DNA from: JBOHBN01 sp050698355
GTDB taxonomy: Bacteria; Actinomycetota; Actinomycetes; Streptosporangiales; WHST01
Direction of reading: 5' to 3'
NCBI GenBank assembly: GCA_050698355.1
Contig: JBOHBN010000253.1
Location: 1 to 12,846 of the forward strand
Length of the DNA: 12,846 nucleotides
Shown here one piece after another: positions 5,361-12,387 of this stretch. Position 1 is the stretch's first letter; every line of letters starts with the position of its first letter. The notes below the pieces were generated by a model. That model was not told where the DNA came from. It was given only the letters and a program-made list of their open reading frames with translations, and made no database searches. Both the position numbers and the translations under genes were made by a program.

Positions 5361-8300
5361 TCACTGGAAGTCGCGGGACATCGAACGGACGCGAAGGTCC
5401 AGCCGTTCGATCCGTTCGGCGAGCAGGTTGGTGACGCCCTCCGCGCGTTCGAGCCGGCCGTGGATGAGCAGTGCGGGCGAGTCGCGCACCGTGCGCAGGT
5501 GCCGGTTCCACACCGCGAGCGGGCAGATCACGTTGATCATGCCGGTCTCGTCCTCCAGGTTGAGGAAGGTGACCCCGCGAGCGGTCGCCGGTCGCTGCCG
5601 GTGGGTGACGACACCGCCGGTGACCACGCGCCGGCCGTTACGCAGCGCGCGCAGCCCGGCGGCCGGGACGACGCCGCGGGCGTCCAGGTCGGCGCGGATG
5701 TGCCGGGTCGGGTAACCCTCGGTGGCCACGCCGGTTGCCCACAGGTCGGCCGTGGTCTGCTCGGCGGAAAGCATGACGGGCAGCTGCGGAGCCTGCGTGC
5801 TGTCGCCGGTGCCGGCCAGGTAACCGGGGCGTTCCTGCGCCGCCCGCGCCGCCGTCCAGAGTGCCTGCCGGCGGGAGAGTCCGAAGCAGTCGAACGCGCC
5901 CGCCGTCGCCAGCGCTTCCAACTGGGCGGTGGTAAGGCCGGTGCGGCGGGCGAGGTCGGCCATGTCGGCGTACGGACCGTCCGCGCGTTCCGCGACGACC
6001 CTGGCCGCCGCGTCCTGCCCGACCGACGTCACCCCCGCCAGCCCGAGCCGGCAGACGAACCGGCCGTCCTGCCGGTGCGCGGCGTGGTCCGCCGGGGTGT
6101 CGGGGTCGAACGGTGGTGCCCGGTCGACGGTCAGCGGGTCGGTCAGGCACCCGGGGTCGCCCGTCGTGGCGCCGTCGCACTGCTCCAGTGTGGCGTGCAC
6201 GCCGGAACGCTGGATGTCGGGACGGCGCACCTCGACGCCGTGCCTGCGGGCATCGGCGACCAGCGTCTGCGGGGAGTAGAACCCCATCGGCTGGGCGCGC
6301 AGCAGCGCGGCGAGGAACGCCGCCGGGTAGTGCAGCCGCAGCCAGGAGCTCGCGTAGACGAGCAGCGCGAAGCTGATCGCATGGCTTTCCGCGAATCCGA
6401 AGTTCGCGAACGACTCGATCTTGGCGTAGATCTCGTCGGCGAGGCGGCCCTCGATGCCGTGCGCGCGCATACCGTCGTACAGCTTCTGCCGCAGCGCGGA
6501 GATCTTCTCCTGGCCTCGTTTGGAGCCCATCGCGCGGCGCAACAGATCGGCGTCGTCTCCGGTGCAGCCGCCGACGGTCATCGCGATCTGCATCAGCTGC
6601 TCCTGGAACAGCGGGACGCCGAGCGTGCGTTCGAGCACCGGCTCGAGGGCGGGATGCATGCAGTCGACCGGTTCCCGGCCGAGCTTGCGCCGGATGAGCG
6701 GGTGCACCGCGCCACCCTGGATCGGGCCTGGCCGGATCAACCCGACCTCGATGGCCAGGTCGTAGAACTGCCGCGGCCGCAGCCGTGGCAGCGTCGCCAT
6801 CTGCGCGCGGCTCTCCACCTGGAACACCCCGACCGTGTCGGCGTGGCCGAGCATGTCGTAGACGGCGGCCTCCTCCTTCGGGATCGAGTCGAGGTCCAGC
6901 GACACGCCCAGGTGCTCGCGGAGAAGCGTGAATGTATGGCTCAGCGCGGCGAGCATGCCGAGGCCGAGCAGGTCGAACTTCACCAGGTGCATGTACTCGC
7001 AGTCGTCCTTGTCCCACTGCAGGACGCTGCGGTCGGCCATCCGGGCCCACTCGATCGGGCACACCTCGCCGATCGGCTGCCGGGTGAGCACCATGCCCCC
7101 GGAGTGGATGCCGAGGTGGCGGGGGGAGCCGCGGGCCTCGCGTGCGAGCGCGAGCACGTCTTCCGGGACGTCGATGTCGGCACCCGTCTCGAGCTCGCCC
7201 CACGCGCCGACCTGCTTGGACCAGGCGTCCTGCTGGCCGGTGGTGTAGCCCAGCGCCTTGGCCATGTCGCGTACCGCCATCTTCGACCGGTACGTGATGA
7301 CGTTCGCGACCTGCGCGGCGTTCTCCCGGCCGTAGGTGTCATAGACGTGCTGGATCACCTCCTCCCGGCGCTCGGCGTCGAAGTCGATGTCGATGTCCGG
7401 TTCCTCGTCCCTGTTGGTCGCGAGGAACCGTTCGAACGGCAGCCCGAACGCCACCGCGTCGACCGCGGTGATGCCGAGCACGTAGCAGACCGCGGAGGCC
7501 GCCGCCGAGCCCCGGCCCTGGTAGAGGATCCCCTGCGCCCGCGCGAACGAGACGATCTCGTGCACGATCAGGAAGTAGCCGGGGAAGTCCTTCCGCTCGA
7601 TGACGGCGAGCTCGTGGTCGAGGCGGCGGTACGCGTCCGGGCGCTGCTCAGGCGAGCCGTACCGTTTCGCGGCGGCGTCGTAGGTGAGCGTGCGCAGCCA
7701 GCCCATCGGGGTGTGCCCGGCCGGCACGGTGCGCAGCGGCAGCTGCGGTTGCGCCGAGGTGAGCGGGAACGCCAGCGCGCTGGCGTACTCGGTGGTGCGG
7801 GCGACCGACCCGGGATAGCGCGTGAACCGCGCCGCCATCTCCGCGCCCGAGCGCAGGTGGGAGGTGCCGGCCGCGGCGAGCCAGCCGTCCATCTCCGGCA
7901 GGCTGCGCCGGGCCCGTACGGCGGCGAACGCGGTCGCCAGCCGCCTGCCTTCGGGGGCGGCGTAGTGCACGTTGTTGGTGGCGACCGTGGGCAGGCAGAA
8001 CCGCCGAGCCAGCTCCGCAAGCGCGTCGTTGCGGTCGGTGTCGAGCGGATCGCCGTGGTCGGTCAGCTCGACGGCGACGTGGTCGCGGCCGAACAGCGCG
8101 ACGAGCCGGTCCAGCTCCCCCTTCGCGGCGTCCGGGTCGCCGGCACGTACCGCCCGCGGCACCGCGCCCTTGCGGCAGCCGGTGAGTACGAGCCAGTGGC
8201 CTGCGGCTCGGCCGGCGAGGTCCTCCAGGTCGTAGACCGGGCGGCCCTTCTCCGCACGCCCCCGCCCGCCCGGCACGGGACGTAGGCCCGCCGCGGCGGT

Positions 8301-8807
8301 GATCCCCGCCGCCAGCCGGTGGTAGCCCTGCTTGCCACGAGCGAGCACGAGCAGGTGGTCACCCTCCGGGTCGGGTACGCCGTTCTGCGGCTTGGAGAGG
8401 CTGAGGGACAGTTCCGCGCCGAAGACGGTGTCGAGCCGCGCGGCCGCGGCGGCCTCGGCCAACCGGGCGACACCGTAGAGGCCGTCGTGGTCGGTCAGCG
8501 CGAGCGCCGAGAGCCCGAGCCGCGTGGCCTCCGCCACCAGTTCCTCGGGGTCGCTCGTGCCGTCGAGGAAGCTGAAGTTGGAGTGGCAGTGCAGCTCGGC
8601 GTATGGCGTGACCGGACCGCTCGGCGCCGCGGGAACCGCTGGCGGCTCCGGCGGTGCCTCCTCCCGCTTCGCGGGCGGCCCGGGCGGCCCGGGCGGTACG
8701 GACGGTAGCTGCTCGCGTGCCGGCGGCTCAAGCGGCTGGGGCGGTGCCCGGCCGGACAGCCGGCGCTCCAGCTCCCGCCACGGGATCGGCGGGTTGTTCC
8801 AGCCCAT
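5361..8807 (-). CDS. dnaE2: Error-prone DNA polymerase DnaE2 (ImuC)
   Basis: A 1148-residue C-family polymerase alpha-subunit of the translesion type, which performs mutagenic bypass together with ImuA'/ImuB. Order of parts: a short N-terminal MGWNNPPIPWRELERRLSGR segment characteristic of DnaE2; a Pro-rich linker (about 21-66); a PHP domain starting at ELHCHSNFSFLDG (71-83) with TDHD at 105-108; the palm with GRGSAA (431-436), catalytic D471/D473 in PDIDIDF and the third Asp D612 in KFDLLGL; IRPGPIQGG and FGFAESHA in the fingers/tandem HhH region; and a C-terminal OB-fold (VTFLNLEDETGMINVICPLAVW). Start ATG 8807 is where family similarity begins; the frame is open to 9080 but the upstream part is shadow of imuB. 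There is no Shine-Dalgarno. The ATG overlaps the stop of a 30-codon frame as TGATG, so translation is probably coupled. Last gene of the LexA-controlled imuA'-imuB-dnaE2 operon. Confidence 0.97.
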   Translation of the reverse strand: MGWNNPPIPWRELERRLSGRAPPQPLEPPAREQLPSVPPGPPGPPAKREEAPPEPPAVPAAPSGPVTPYAELHCHSNFSFLDGTSDPEELVAEATRLGLSALALTDHDGLYGVARLAEAAAAARLDTVFGAELSLSLSKPQNGVPDPEGDHLLVLARGKQGYHRLAAGITAAAGLRPVPGGRGRAEKGRPVYDLEDLAGRAAGHWLVLTGCRKGAVPRAVRAGDPDAAKGELDRLVALFGRDHVAVELTDHGDPLDTDRNDALAELARRFCLPTVATNNVHYAAPEGRRLATAFAAVRARRSLPEMDGWLAAAGTSHLRSGAEMAARFTRYPGSVARTTEYASALAFPLTSAQPQLPLRTVPAGHTPMGWLRTLTYDAAAKRYGSPEQRPDAYRRLDHELAVIERKDFPGYFLIVHEIVSFARAQGILYQGRGSAAASAVCYVLGITAVDAVAFGLPFERFLATNRDEEPDIDIDFDAERREEVIQHVYDTYGRENAAQVANVITYRSKMAVRDMAKALGYTTGQQDAWSKQVGAWGELETGADIDVPEDVLALAREARGSPRHLGIHSGGMVLTRQPIGEVCPIEWARMADRSVLQWDKDDCEYMHLVKFDLLGLGMLAALSHTFTLLREHLGVSLDLDSIPKEEAAVYDMLGHADTVGVFQVESRAQMATLPRLRPRQFYDLAIEVGLIRPGPIQGGAVHPLIRRKLGREPVDCMHPALEPVLERTLGVPLFQEQLMQIAMTVGGCTGDDADLLRRAMGSKRGQEKISALRQKLYDGMRAHGIEGRLADEIYAKIESFANFGFAESHAISFALLVYASSWLRLHYPAAFLAALLRAQPMGFYSPQTLVADARRHGVEVRRPDIQRSGVHATLEQCDGATTGDPGCLTDPLTVDRAPPFDPDTPADHAAHRQDGRFVCRLGLAGVTSVGQDAAARVVAERADGPYADMADLARRTGLTTAQLEALATAGAFDCFGLSRRQALWTAARAAQERPGYLAGTGDSTQAPQLPVMLSAEQTTADLWATGVATEGYPTRHIRADLDARGVVPAAGLRALRNGRRVVTGGVVTHRQRPATARGVTFLNLEDETGMINVICPLAVWNRHLRTVRDSPALLIHGRLERAEGVTNLLAERIERLDLRVRSMSRDFQ

Positions 8808-8899
8808 CAGGGCCCGGTTCCAAGGGCAGCCACGGCACCGCCTGGCCCCCATGGCGGCGTCAAGGGCACTTTGCGGCCCCTGGGAGACCGTGCCGTCAT
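8807..8899 (-). other. 30-codon reading frame exactly bridging imuB and dnaE2 (possible coupling micro-ORF)
   Basis: An ATG at 8899-8897 overlaps the imuB TGA as TGATG. Its frame runs 30 sense codons and stops at TGA 8809-8807, which in turn overlaps the dnaE2 ATG as TGATG. The peptide begins MTARSPRGRKVP and ends in AALGTGP; it is basic at the start and Pro/Gly-rich, with no recognisable domain. It may serve only to carry ribosomes from imuB to dnaE2, since neither it nor dnaE2 has its own Shine-Dalgarno. Alternatively the stretch is a short insertion and the two TGATG copies are a target duplication. No protein function is claimed. Confidence 0.35.
8856..8878. repeat. Imperfect palindrome between imuB and dnaE2
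   Basis: A 23-base quasi-palindrome centred on 8867: GGC--CAA at the left pairs with TTG--GCC at the right, plus a G:C pair near the centre (7 Watson-Crick pairs of 11). It sits inside a larger foldable region in which ACGGCAC and GTGCCGT are complementary across about 70 bases, and CCGCC/GGCGG forms a short hairpin near 8839-8857. It looks like a small RNA hairpin or a dispersed repeat rather than a protein site; its copy number elsewhere cannot be seen here. Confidence 0.35.
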
Positions 8900-10431
8900 C
8901 ACTCGTAGCACCCCCGTACCCACCACTGACCGTCCTCGAGTGCGAGCAGCCACGCCTCGCCGTCGGTGCTCGTGATCTGGAACTGGTGCCTGCTGCGCGT
9001 GGCGCGCTCGTCCCACCACCGCTCGTGGACCGGCCAGGGGCCGGCCCAACCGGCCACCGCGCGCAGGTGCGTCCGGTCACCGAACCTGGCCGGCGCGGCG
9101 GTGAGTGCCGTACGCCCGGTCACGCCGACCTGGCTGCCGTCCGCAGCGAGCACGACGGCCGGACGGGGAGCGGCGAACACGCGGGACGGCGCGGGCGCCG
9201 GCAACCCGCCGGGCCACGGGCGGTCGGCGGGCCGGCCCGGCGCGGCCCTGTCGCCCCACGGCGTCAGCGCGATCCGGTCGATGGGGTCGCGGCCCCCGCT
9301 GCGCGCGGCGGTCAGGACCGCATCCTGGCCGAGGATGCCCTGCACCCTGGTCAGCGTCCGGTGTACACGCTCGTCCGGTGCCTGATCGCCCCACAGGCCG
9401 ACGGCGAAGCTGCCGATGCGGTCCGTCTCCTCCGGGTCGAGCCGGACCTCCACGACGCCGGCGGTGAGTTCCGCGCCCTCGACCTCCCCGGACAGCTGCC
9501 AGCGGATGCGGTCGACGACATCGACCGTGTCGAACCAGCGTGGATGCCGCCAGATGCGGCTCGTCACCTCGCGCTCGGTGTGGATCTCGACGTGCAGGCT
9601 GGTGCATACCTGGCCGCGTTCGGCGAGGTCGCCGACCAGCCGGGACGCGTACGGGCGGGCGGAGAAGGCTACCCGGTCGACCCGGTCGGCCGGCGGATCG
9701 AAGCCGACGCGGACGGCGCTCGCCGGTGTCGGCCGCCGGGTGCGAAGCGACCGCTCGTCGGTGCCCGCGGCGAGCTGGTGCGCGCGGGCTCCGTCGCTGC
9801 CGAACCTGGCGAGCACCTGCGCCGCGGGCAGCGCGGCGAACGCGCCGAGCGTATCGATGCCAAGCCGGCGCAGCAGGTCGGTGAGCTCCGGCCGGCCGAG
9901 CACGCGGACCGGCAGCGGTGCGAGGAACCCCGCGGAGGCGCCCTGCGGCACCACCACTGCGGCCTGGTCGGTGTCACGGGCGTGCCGGGCGGCCTGCTCG
10001 GCGGCGAACGGCCCGTCCGCGATCCCCACGCGTGGCTCGGGGACCCCGGCGCTGGCGAGCAGGGTGCGCAGCTCCCCGGCGAGTGCCTGCTCACCACCGA
10101 AGTAGCGGGCCGGGCCGCGTGCGGCGAGTGCGCACACCCCGGGCCGTACGACCTCGACACCGGCGACGAGCGACTCGAGCGCGACCACGAACGGCTCGAA
10201 CTCCACGGCGTCGACCGCCTGGTTGTAGCCGAAGGTGATGAGGTCCGGGCACCGGGCCTGCGCCTCCCTGGTGCGCATGCCGCGGCGCACGCCGCCGGTC
10301 CTGGCGGCAGTCGAGCAGGCGTGCACCCGGCCGTGGTCGAGCACCGCAACCGGCGCGTCCGGCGGTTGCCCGGCCGCGCGGGTCGCCGCGATCACGGGCC
10401 AATCGGGGCACCAGACGACGGCTGTACGCAT
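8899..10431 (-). CDS. imuB: ImuB, catalytically inactive Y-family polymerase homologue (mutasome scaffold)
   Basis: A 510-residue DinB/UmuC-like protein without polymerase active-site residues. Where active enzymes have DxD in the first strand, this has VVWCPDWPV (residues 5-13). Where they have SxDE, it has VCALAARGPARYFGG (99-113), with no carboxylates. The HhH-like LTDLLRRLGIDTLGAFAALP (183-202) and little-finger regions remain. C-terminally, IALTPWG (387-393) occupies the place of the beta-clamp-binding motif seen in mycobacterial ImuB (QLPLWG), although the key Gln is absent. A C-terminal tail (about 425-510) is conserved in the family. In mycobacteria ImuB links ImuA', DnaE2 and the sliding clamp. 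The ATG overlaps the imuA' stop by one base (TGATG), with a GAGAGG Shine-Dalgarno about 8 bases upstream inside imuA'. Confidence 0.95.
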   Translation of the reverse strand: MRTAVVWCPDWPVIAATRAAGQPPDAPVAVLDHGRVHACSTAARTGGVRRGMRTREAQARCPDLITFGYNQAVDAVEFEPFVVALESLVAGVEVVRPGVCALAARGPARYFGGEQALAGELRTLLASAGVPEPRVGIADGPFAAEQAARHARDTDQAAVVVPQGASAGFLAPLPVRVLGRPELTDLLRRLGIDTLGAFAALPAAQVLARFGSDGARAHQLAAGTDERSLRTRRPTPASAVRVGFDPPADRVDRVAFSARPYASRLVGDLAERGQVCTSLHVEIHTEREVTSRIWRHPRWFDTVDVVDRIRWQLSGEVEGAELTAGVVEVRLDPEETDRIGSFAVGLWGDQAPDERVHRTLTRVQGILGQDAVLTAARSGGRDPIDRIALTPWGDRAAPGRPADRPWPGGLPAPAPSRVFAAPRPAVVLAADGSQVGVTGRTALTAAPARFGDRTHLRAVAGWAGPWPVHERWWDERATRSRHQFQITSTDGEAWLLALEDGQWWVRGCYE

Positions 10432-11099
10432 CAACCAACCTCTCGTAGTGAAGGGACCTCGTCGGCCACCGCGCGTACGCTCCCGTCGGCGGCGGGCAGC
10501 CACAACCGCGTCACCCGCAGCCGGTCGACCGGTCGGTGGGCGACGGTCACGGTGACCTGCCGCCCCGCGAGGTGCCCGTGGCCGCATCCGAGCCCGTACC
10601 ACTGGCTCGCCGTGAGCATGAACCTCAGCTCGGCGCCCTTCCACGGCCCGAGCGCGACGAGCGTGGCGCCGCGGTCCGCACACCGGGCGGCGAGCCGCCG
10701 GGCGTCGGCGTCGCCGACCTGGCCGGGTGGGGCGATGAGCACGACGTCGAACGCGTCGACCAGCACCGCCACGACCCGAAGCCACTGCCGTCCGGGAGCG
10801 GGAACGAGGGCCAGCCGGCCGAGGTCGACGCCGAGCTCGGCCGCGGCTTCCATTCCGAGTGCGGGCGCCCCGACCGCGGCACACCACGAGCCCGCAGCGG
10901 ACGGGCCGGCGAGCAGGGCCAGAGCGAGCGCGGGCGATCCCTGCACGGTGTAGCTGGCACCGCGGCGCAGCCCGCCTCCGGGGAGCAGGTCAGCGAGCGC
11001 GGGCAGCACGGGCAAGGTGCGGGCAGCCGCGTCCGGTGCGATGCTCGTGCCCCGGCTCACCTCGGGGACGAGTTGCAGTACGTTCGCAGCGGCACCCAT
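10431..11099 (-). CDS. imuA': ImuA', RecA-like accessory protein of the DnaE2 mutasome
   Basis: A 222-residue protein with a degenerate RecA-like core, the first gene of the cassette. LADLLPGGGLRRGASYTVQGSPALALALL (about residues 35-63) corresponds to the lead-in and P-loop of RecA, but the Walker A lysine is absent, so ATP hydrolysis is unlikely. VDAFDVVLIAPP (114-125) resembles the Walker B strand, and GATLVALGPW (144-153) follows. In mycobacteria ImuA' is needed together with ImuB for DnaE2-dependent mutagenesis. Start ATG 11099 is preferred over an in-frame TTG at 11117, which lies inside the LexA box. No Shine-Dalgarno precedes the ATG, and a TTGACA/GAATAT promoter pair puts the transcript start at or next to it, so the mRNA is probably leaderless. 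Identification rests on length, fold traces and the operon order. Confidence 0.88.
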   Translation of the reverse strand: MGAAANVLQLVPEVSRGTSIAPDAAARTLPVLPALADLLPGGGLRRGASYTVQGSPALALALLAGPSAAGSWCAAVGAPALGMEAAAELGVDLGRLALVPAPGRQWLRVVAVLVDAFDVVLIAPPGQVGDADARRLAARCADRGATLVALGPWKGAELRFMLTASQWYGLGCGHGHLAGRQVTVTVAHRPVDRLRVTRLWLPAADGSVRAVADEVPSLREVG

Positions 11100-11105
11100 G
11101 GGTCG

Positions 11106-11134
11106 ATATTCGAACAACAGTTCGAGTATGTCAA
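11106..11134 (-). promoter_or_regulatory. Promoter of imuA'-imuB-dnaE2 (leaderless geometry)
   Basis: A perfect -35 TTGACA on the minus strand (11134-11129), a 17-base spacer, and a -10-like GAATAT (11111-11106). Seven bases further is the imuA' ATG (11099), so transcription would begin at the start codon. The LexA box 11110-11125 fills the spacer and touches the -10, as expected for repression. Confidence 0.6.
11110..11125. promoter_or_regulatory. LexA (SOS) box, imuA' side
   Basis: TCGAACAACAGTTCGA is an exact match to the Gram-positive/actinobacterial SOS box core TCGAAC-N4-GTTCGA. It lies between the predicted -35 and -10 of the imuA' promoter, 10 bases upstream of the imuA' ATG. LexA binding here would block transcription until RecA-stimulated self-cleavage. 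Confidence 0.92.
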
Positions 11135-11143
11135 CCCAGAGGC

Positions 11144-11172
11144 TTGCGCCTGTGCAGTTTCGAACCTACGTT
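11144..11172 (+). promoter_or_regulatory. Promoter of dinB (leaderless geometry)
   Basis: TTGCGC (11144-11149) and TACGTT (11167-11172) are separated by 17 bases. The expected start point six to seven bases on falls at the dinB ATG (11179). There is no Shine-Dalgarno. The second LexA box covers the -10. Confidence 0.55.
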
Positions 11173-11175
11173 CGA
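11160..11175. promoter_or_regulatory. LexA (SOS) box, dinB side
   Basis: TCGAACCTACGTTCGA is a second exact TCGAAC-N4-GTTCGA box. It ends three bases before the dinB ATG and overlaps the predicted -10. Its left edge is exactly 50 bases from that of the box on the imuA' side, so each divergent unit has its own operator, roughly five helical turns apart. Confidence 0.92.
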
Positions 11176-11178
11176 GTC

Positions 11179-12369
11179 ATGGGCGAGTCGGTCATCCTGC
11201 ACGCGGACCTCGACGCGTTCTACGCGTCGGTCGAGTGCCGCGACGACGCCCGGTTGCGCGGCCGCCCGGTCATTGTCGGGATGGGCGTCGTGCTGGCCGC
11301 CAGCTACGAGGCCAAGGCGGCAGGCGTGCGCACCGCGATGGGCGAGACGCAGGCGCGCTGGCTGTGCCCGCAGGCGATCGTGGTCAGGCCGCGGATGGCG
11401 GCGTACACCGCGGCGAGCCGGGCGGTGTTCGAGGTCTTCAAGGAGACGACTCCCTGCGTCGAGGGTTTGTCGGTCGACGAGGCGTTCCTCGACGTCGGCG
11501 GGTTGCGCCGGGTCTCGGGCGCGCCGGTCGAGATCGCCAACCGGTTGCGTCGCGACGTGCTCGACCGGGTGGGGCTGCCGATAAGCGTGGGTGTGGCCAG
11601 GACCAAGCTCCTGGCCAAGGTGGCCAGCGGCGTCGCCAAACCGGACGGCCTCCTCGTGGTGCCACCCGACCGCGAGCTGGCCTTCCTCCACCCGCTCCCG
11701 ATCGAGCGCCTGTGGGGCGTCGGCCGGGTCACCTCCGCCAGGCTCCAGCAGCTGGGGATCACGACCGTCGGCCAGGTCGCCGGGCTCGGCGAGGCGACGC
11801 TGGTCTCCATGCTCGGTCCGGCGTCCGGCCGGCACCTGCACGCGCTCGCCGCCGGCCGCGACCCCCGTACGGTGCGGGTGGGGCACCGGCGCGGATCGAT
11901 CGGGTCCCAATGCGCGCTCGGCTGGTCCCGGTCGGGTAGGTCACCCGAGGCGATCGACGCGGTGCTGGTGGCGCTCGTCGACCGGGTCGCCCGCCGCATG
12001 CGCGCCGCCGGGCGCGCCGGGCGCACCGTCGTCCTGCGATTCCGGTTCGACGACCTGTCCCGGGCGACGCGGTCGCACACCCTGGCCCAGGCCACCGCGC
12101 GGACCCAGACGATCCTCGACACGGCGCGGCGCCTGCTGCGCAGGTTCATGCCGACGATCGCGCACCGCGGCCTCACGCTCCTCGGCGTCGCCGTCGGCAA
12201 CCTCGAGGACGGTGGTCTCCAGCTCGCGCTCCCGTACGAGCGCATCGGCGCGGACGCCGTCGACGCCGCGGTCGACGGTGTACGGGACAGGTTCGGGACG
12301 GGCGCCGTCACCCGGGCCGCACTGCTCGGCCGTGAGCACGGGATCTCGACGCCGCTCCTTCCCGACTGA
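11179..12369 (+). CDS. dinB: DNA polymerase IV (Y-family translesion polymerase)
   Basis: A 396-residue Y-family DNA polymerase. The catalytic carboxylates are present: D10 in HADLDAFYASVE, and D100/E101 in LSVDEAFLD. Y15 occupies the steric-gate position. PISVGVARTKLLAKVASGVAKPDG (134-157) is the palm/thumb signature, and LWGVGRVTSARLQQLGITTVGQVA (178-201) the HhH thumb. The little finger spans about 240-350, and QLALPY (348-353) resembles the beta-clamp-binding motif QLxLF. ATG 11179 is chosen because family similarity starts there and the promoter geometry makes it the first codon of the transcript; an in-frame ATG at 11128 would place the LexA box inside the coding sequence. It should extend mismatched or lesion-bearing primers in the cytoplasm. 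It is divergent from imuA' and, like it, LexA-controlled. Length and residues look fully functional. Confidence 0.96.
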   Translation: MGESVILHADLDAFYASVECRDDARLRGRPVIVGMGVVLAASYEAKAAGVRTAMGETQARWLCPQAIVVRPRMAAYTAASRAVFEVFKETTPCVEGLSVDEAFLDVGGLRRVSGAPVEIANRLRRDVLDRVGLPISVGVARTKLLAKVASGVAKPDGLLVVPPDRELAFLHPLPIERLWGVGRVTSARLQQLGITTVGQVAGLGEATLVSMLGPASGRHLHALAAGRDPRTVRVGHRRGSIGSQCALGWSRSGRSPEAIDAVLVALVDRVARRMRAAGRAGRTVVLRFRFDDLSRATRSHTLAQATARTQTILDTARRLLRRFMPTIAHRGLTLLGVAVGNLEDGGLQLALPYERIGADAVDAAVDGVRDRFGTGAVTRAALLGREHGISTPLLPD

Positions 12370-12387
12370 GCGGCAGAGCTGATAAGG

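Noticed and set aside
5460..8285. 941-codon open frame on the plus strand antisense to dnaE2
   Set aside because: Composition is Arg/Gly/Val/Glu-rich without any domain. It is the usual GC-driven shadow of a real minus-strand gene with strong homology.
8808..9080. Longer dnaE2 starts (ATG 8852 or further upstream)
   Set aside because: The conserved DnaE2 N-terminus begins at MGWNN (8807), and the upstream frame overlaps imuB or the bridging frame without similarity.
8524..10953. 809-codon plus-strand frame antisense to imuB, imuA' and the dnaE2 start
   Set aside because: It spans three real minus-strand genes and shows no recognisable motif; a high-GC shadow.
11128..11178. Upstream in-frame ATG (11128) as the dinB start
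   Set aside because: It would put the LexA box and promoter -10 inside the coding sequence, adds 17 residues without family similarity, and has no Shine-Dalgarno.
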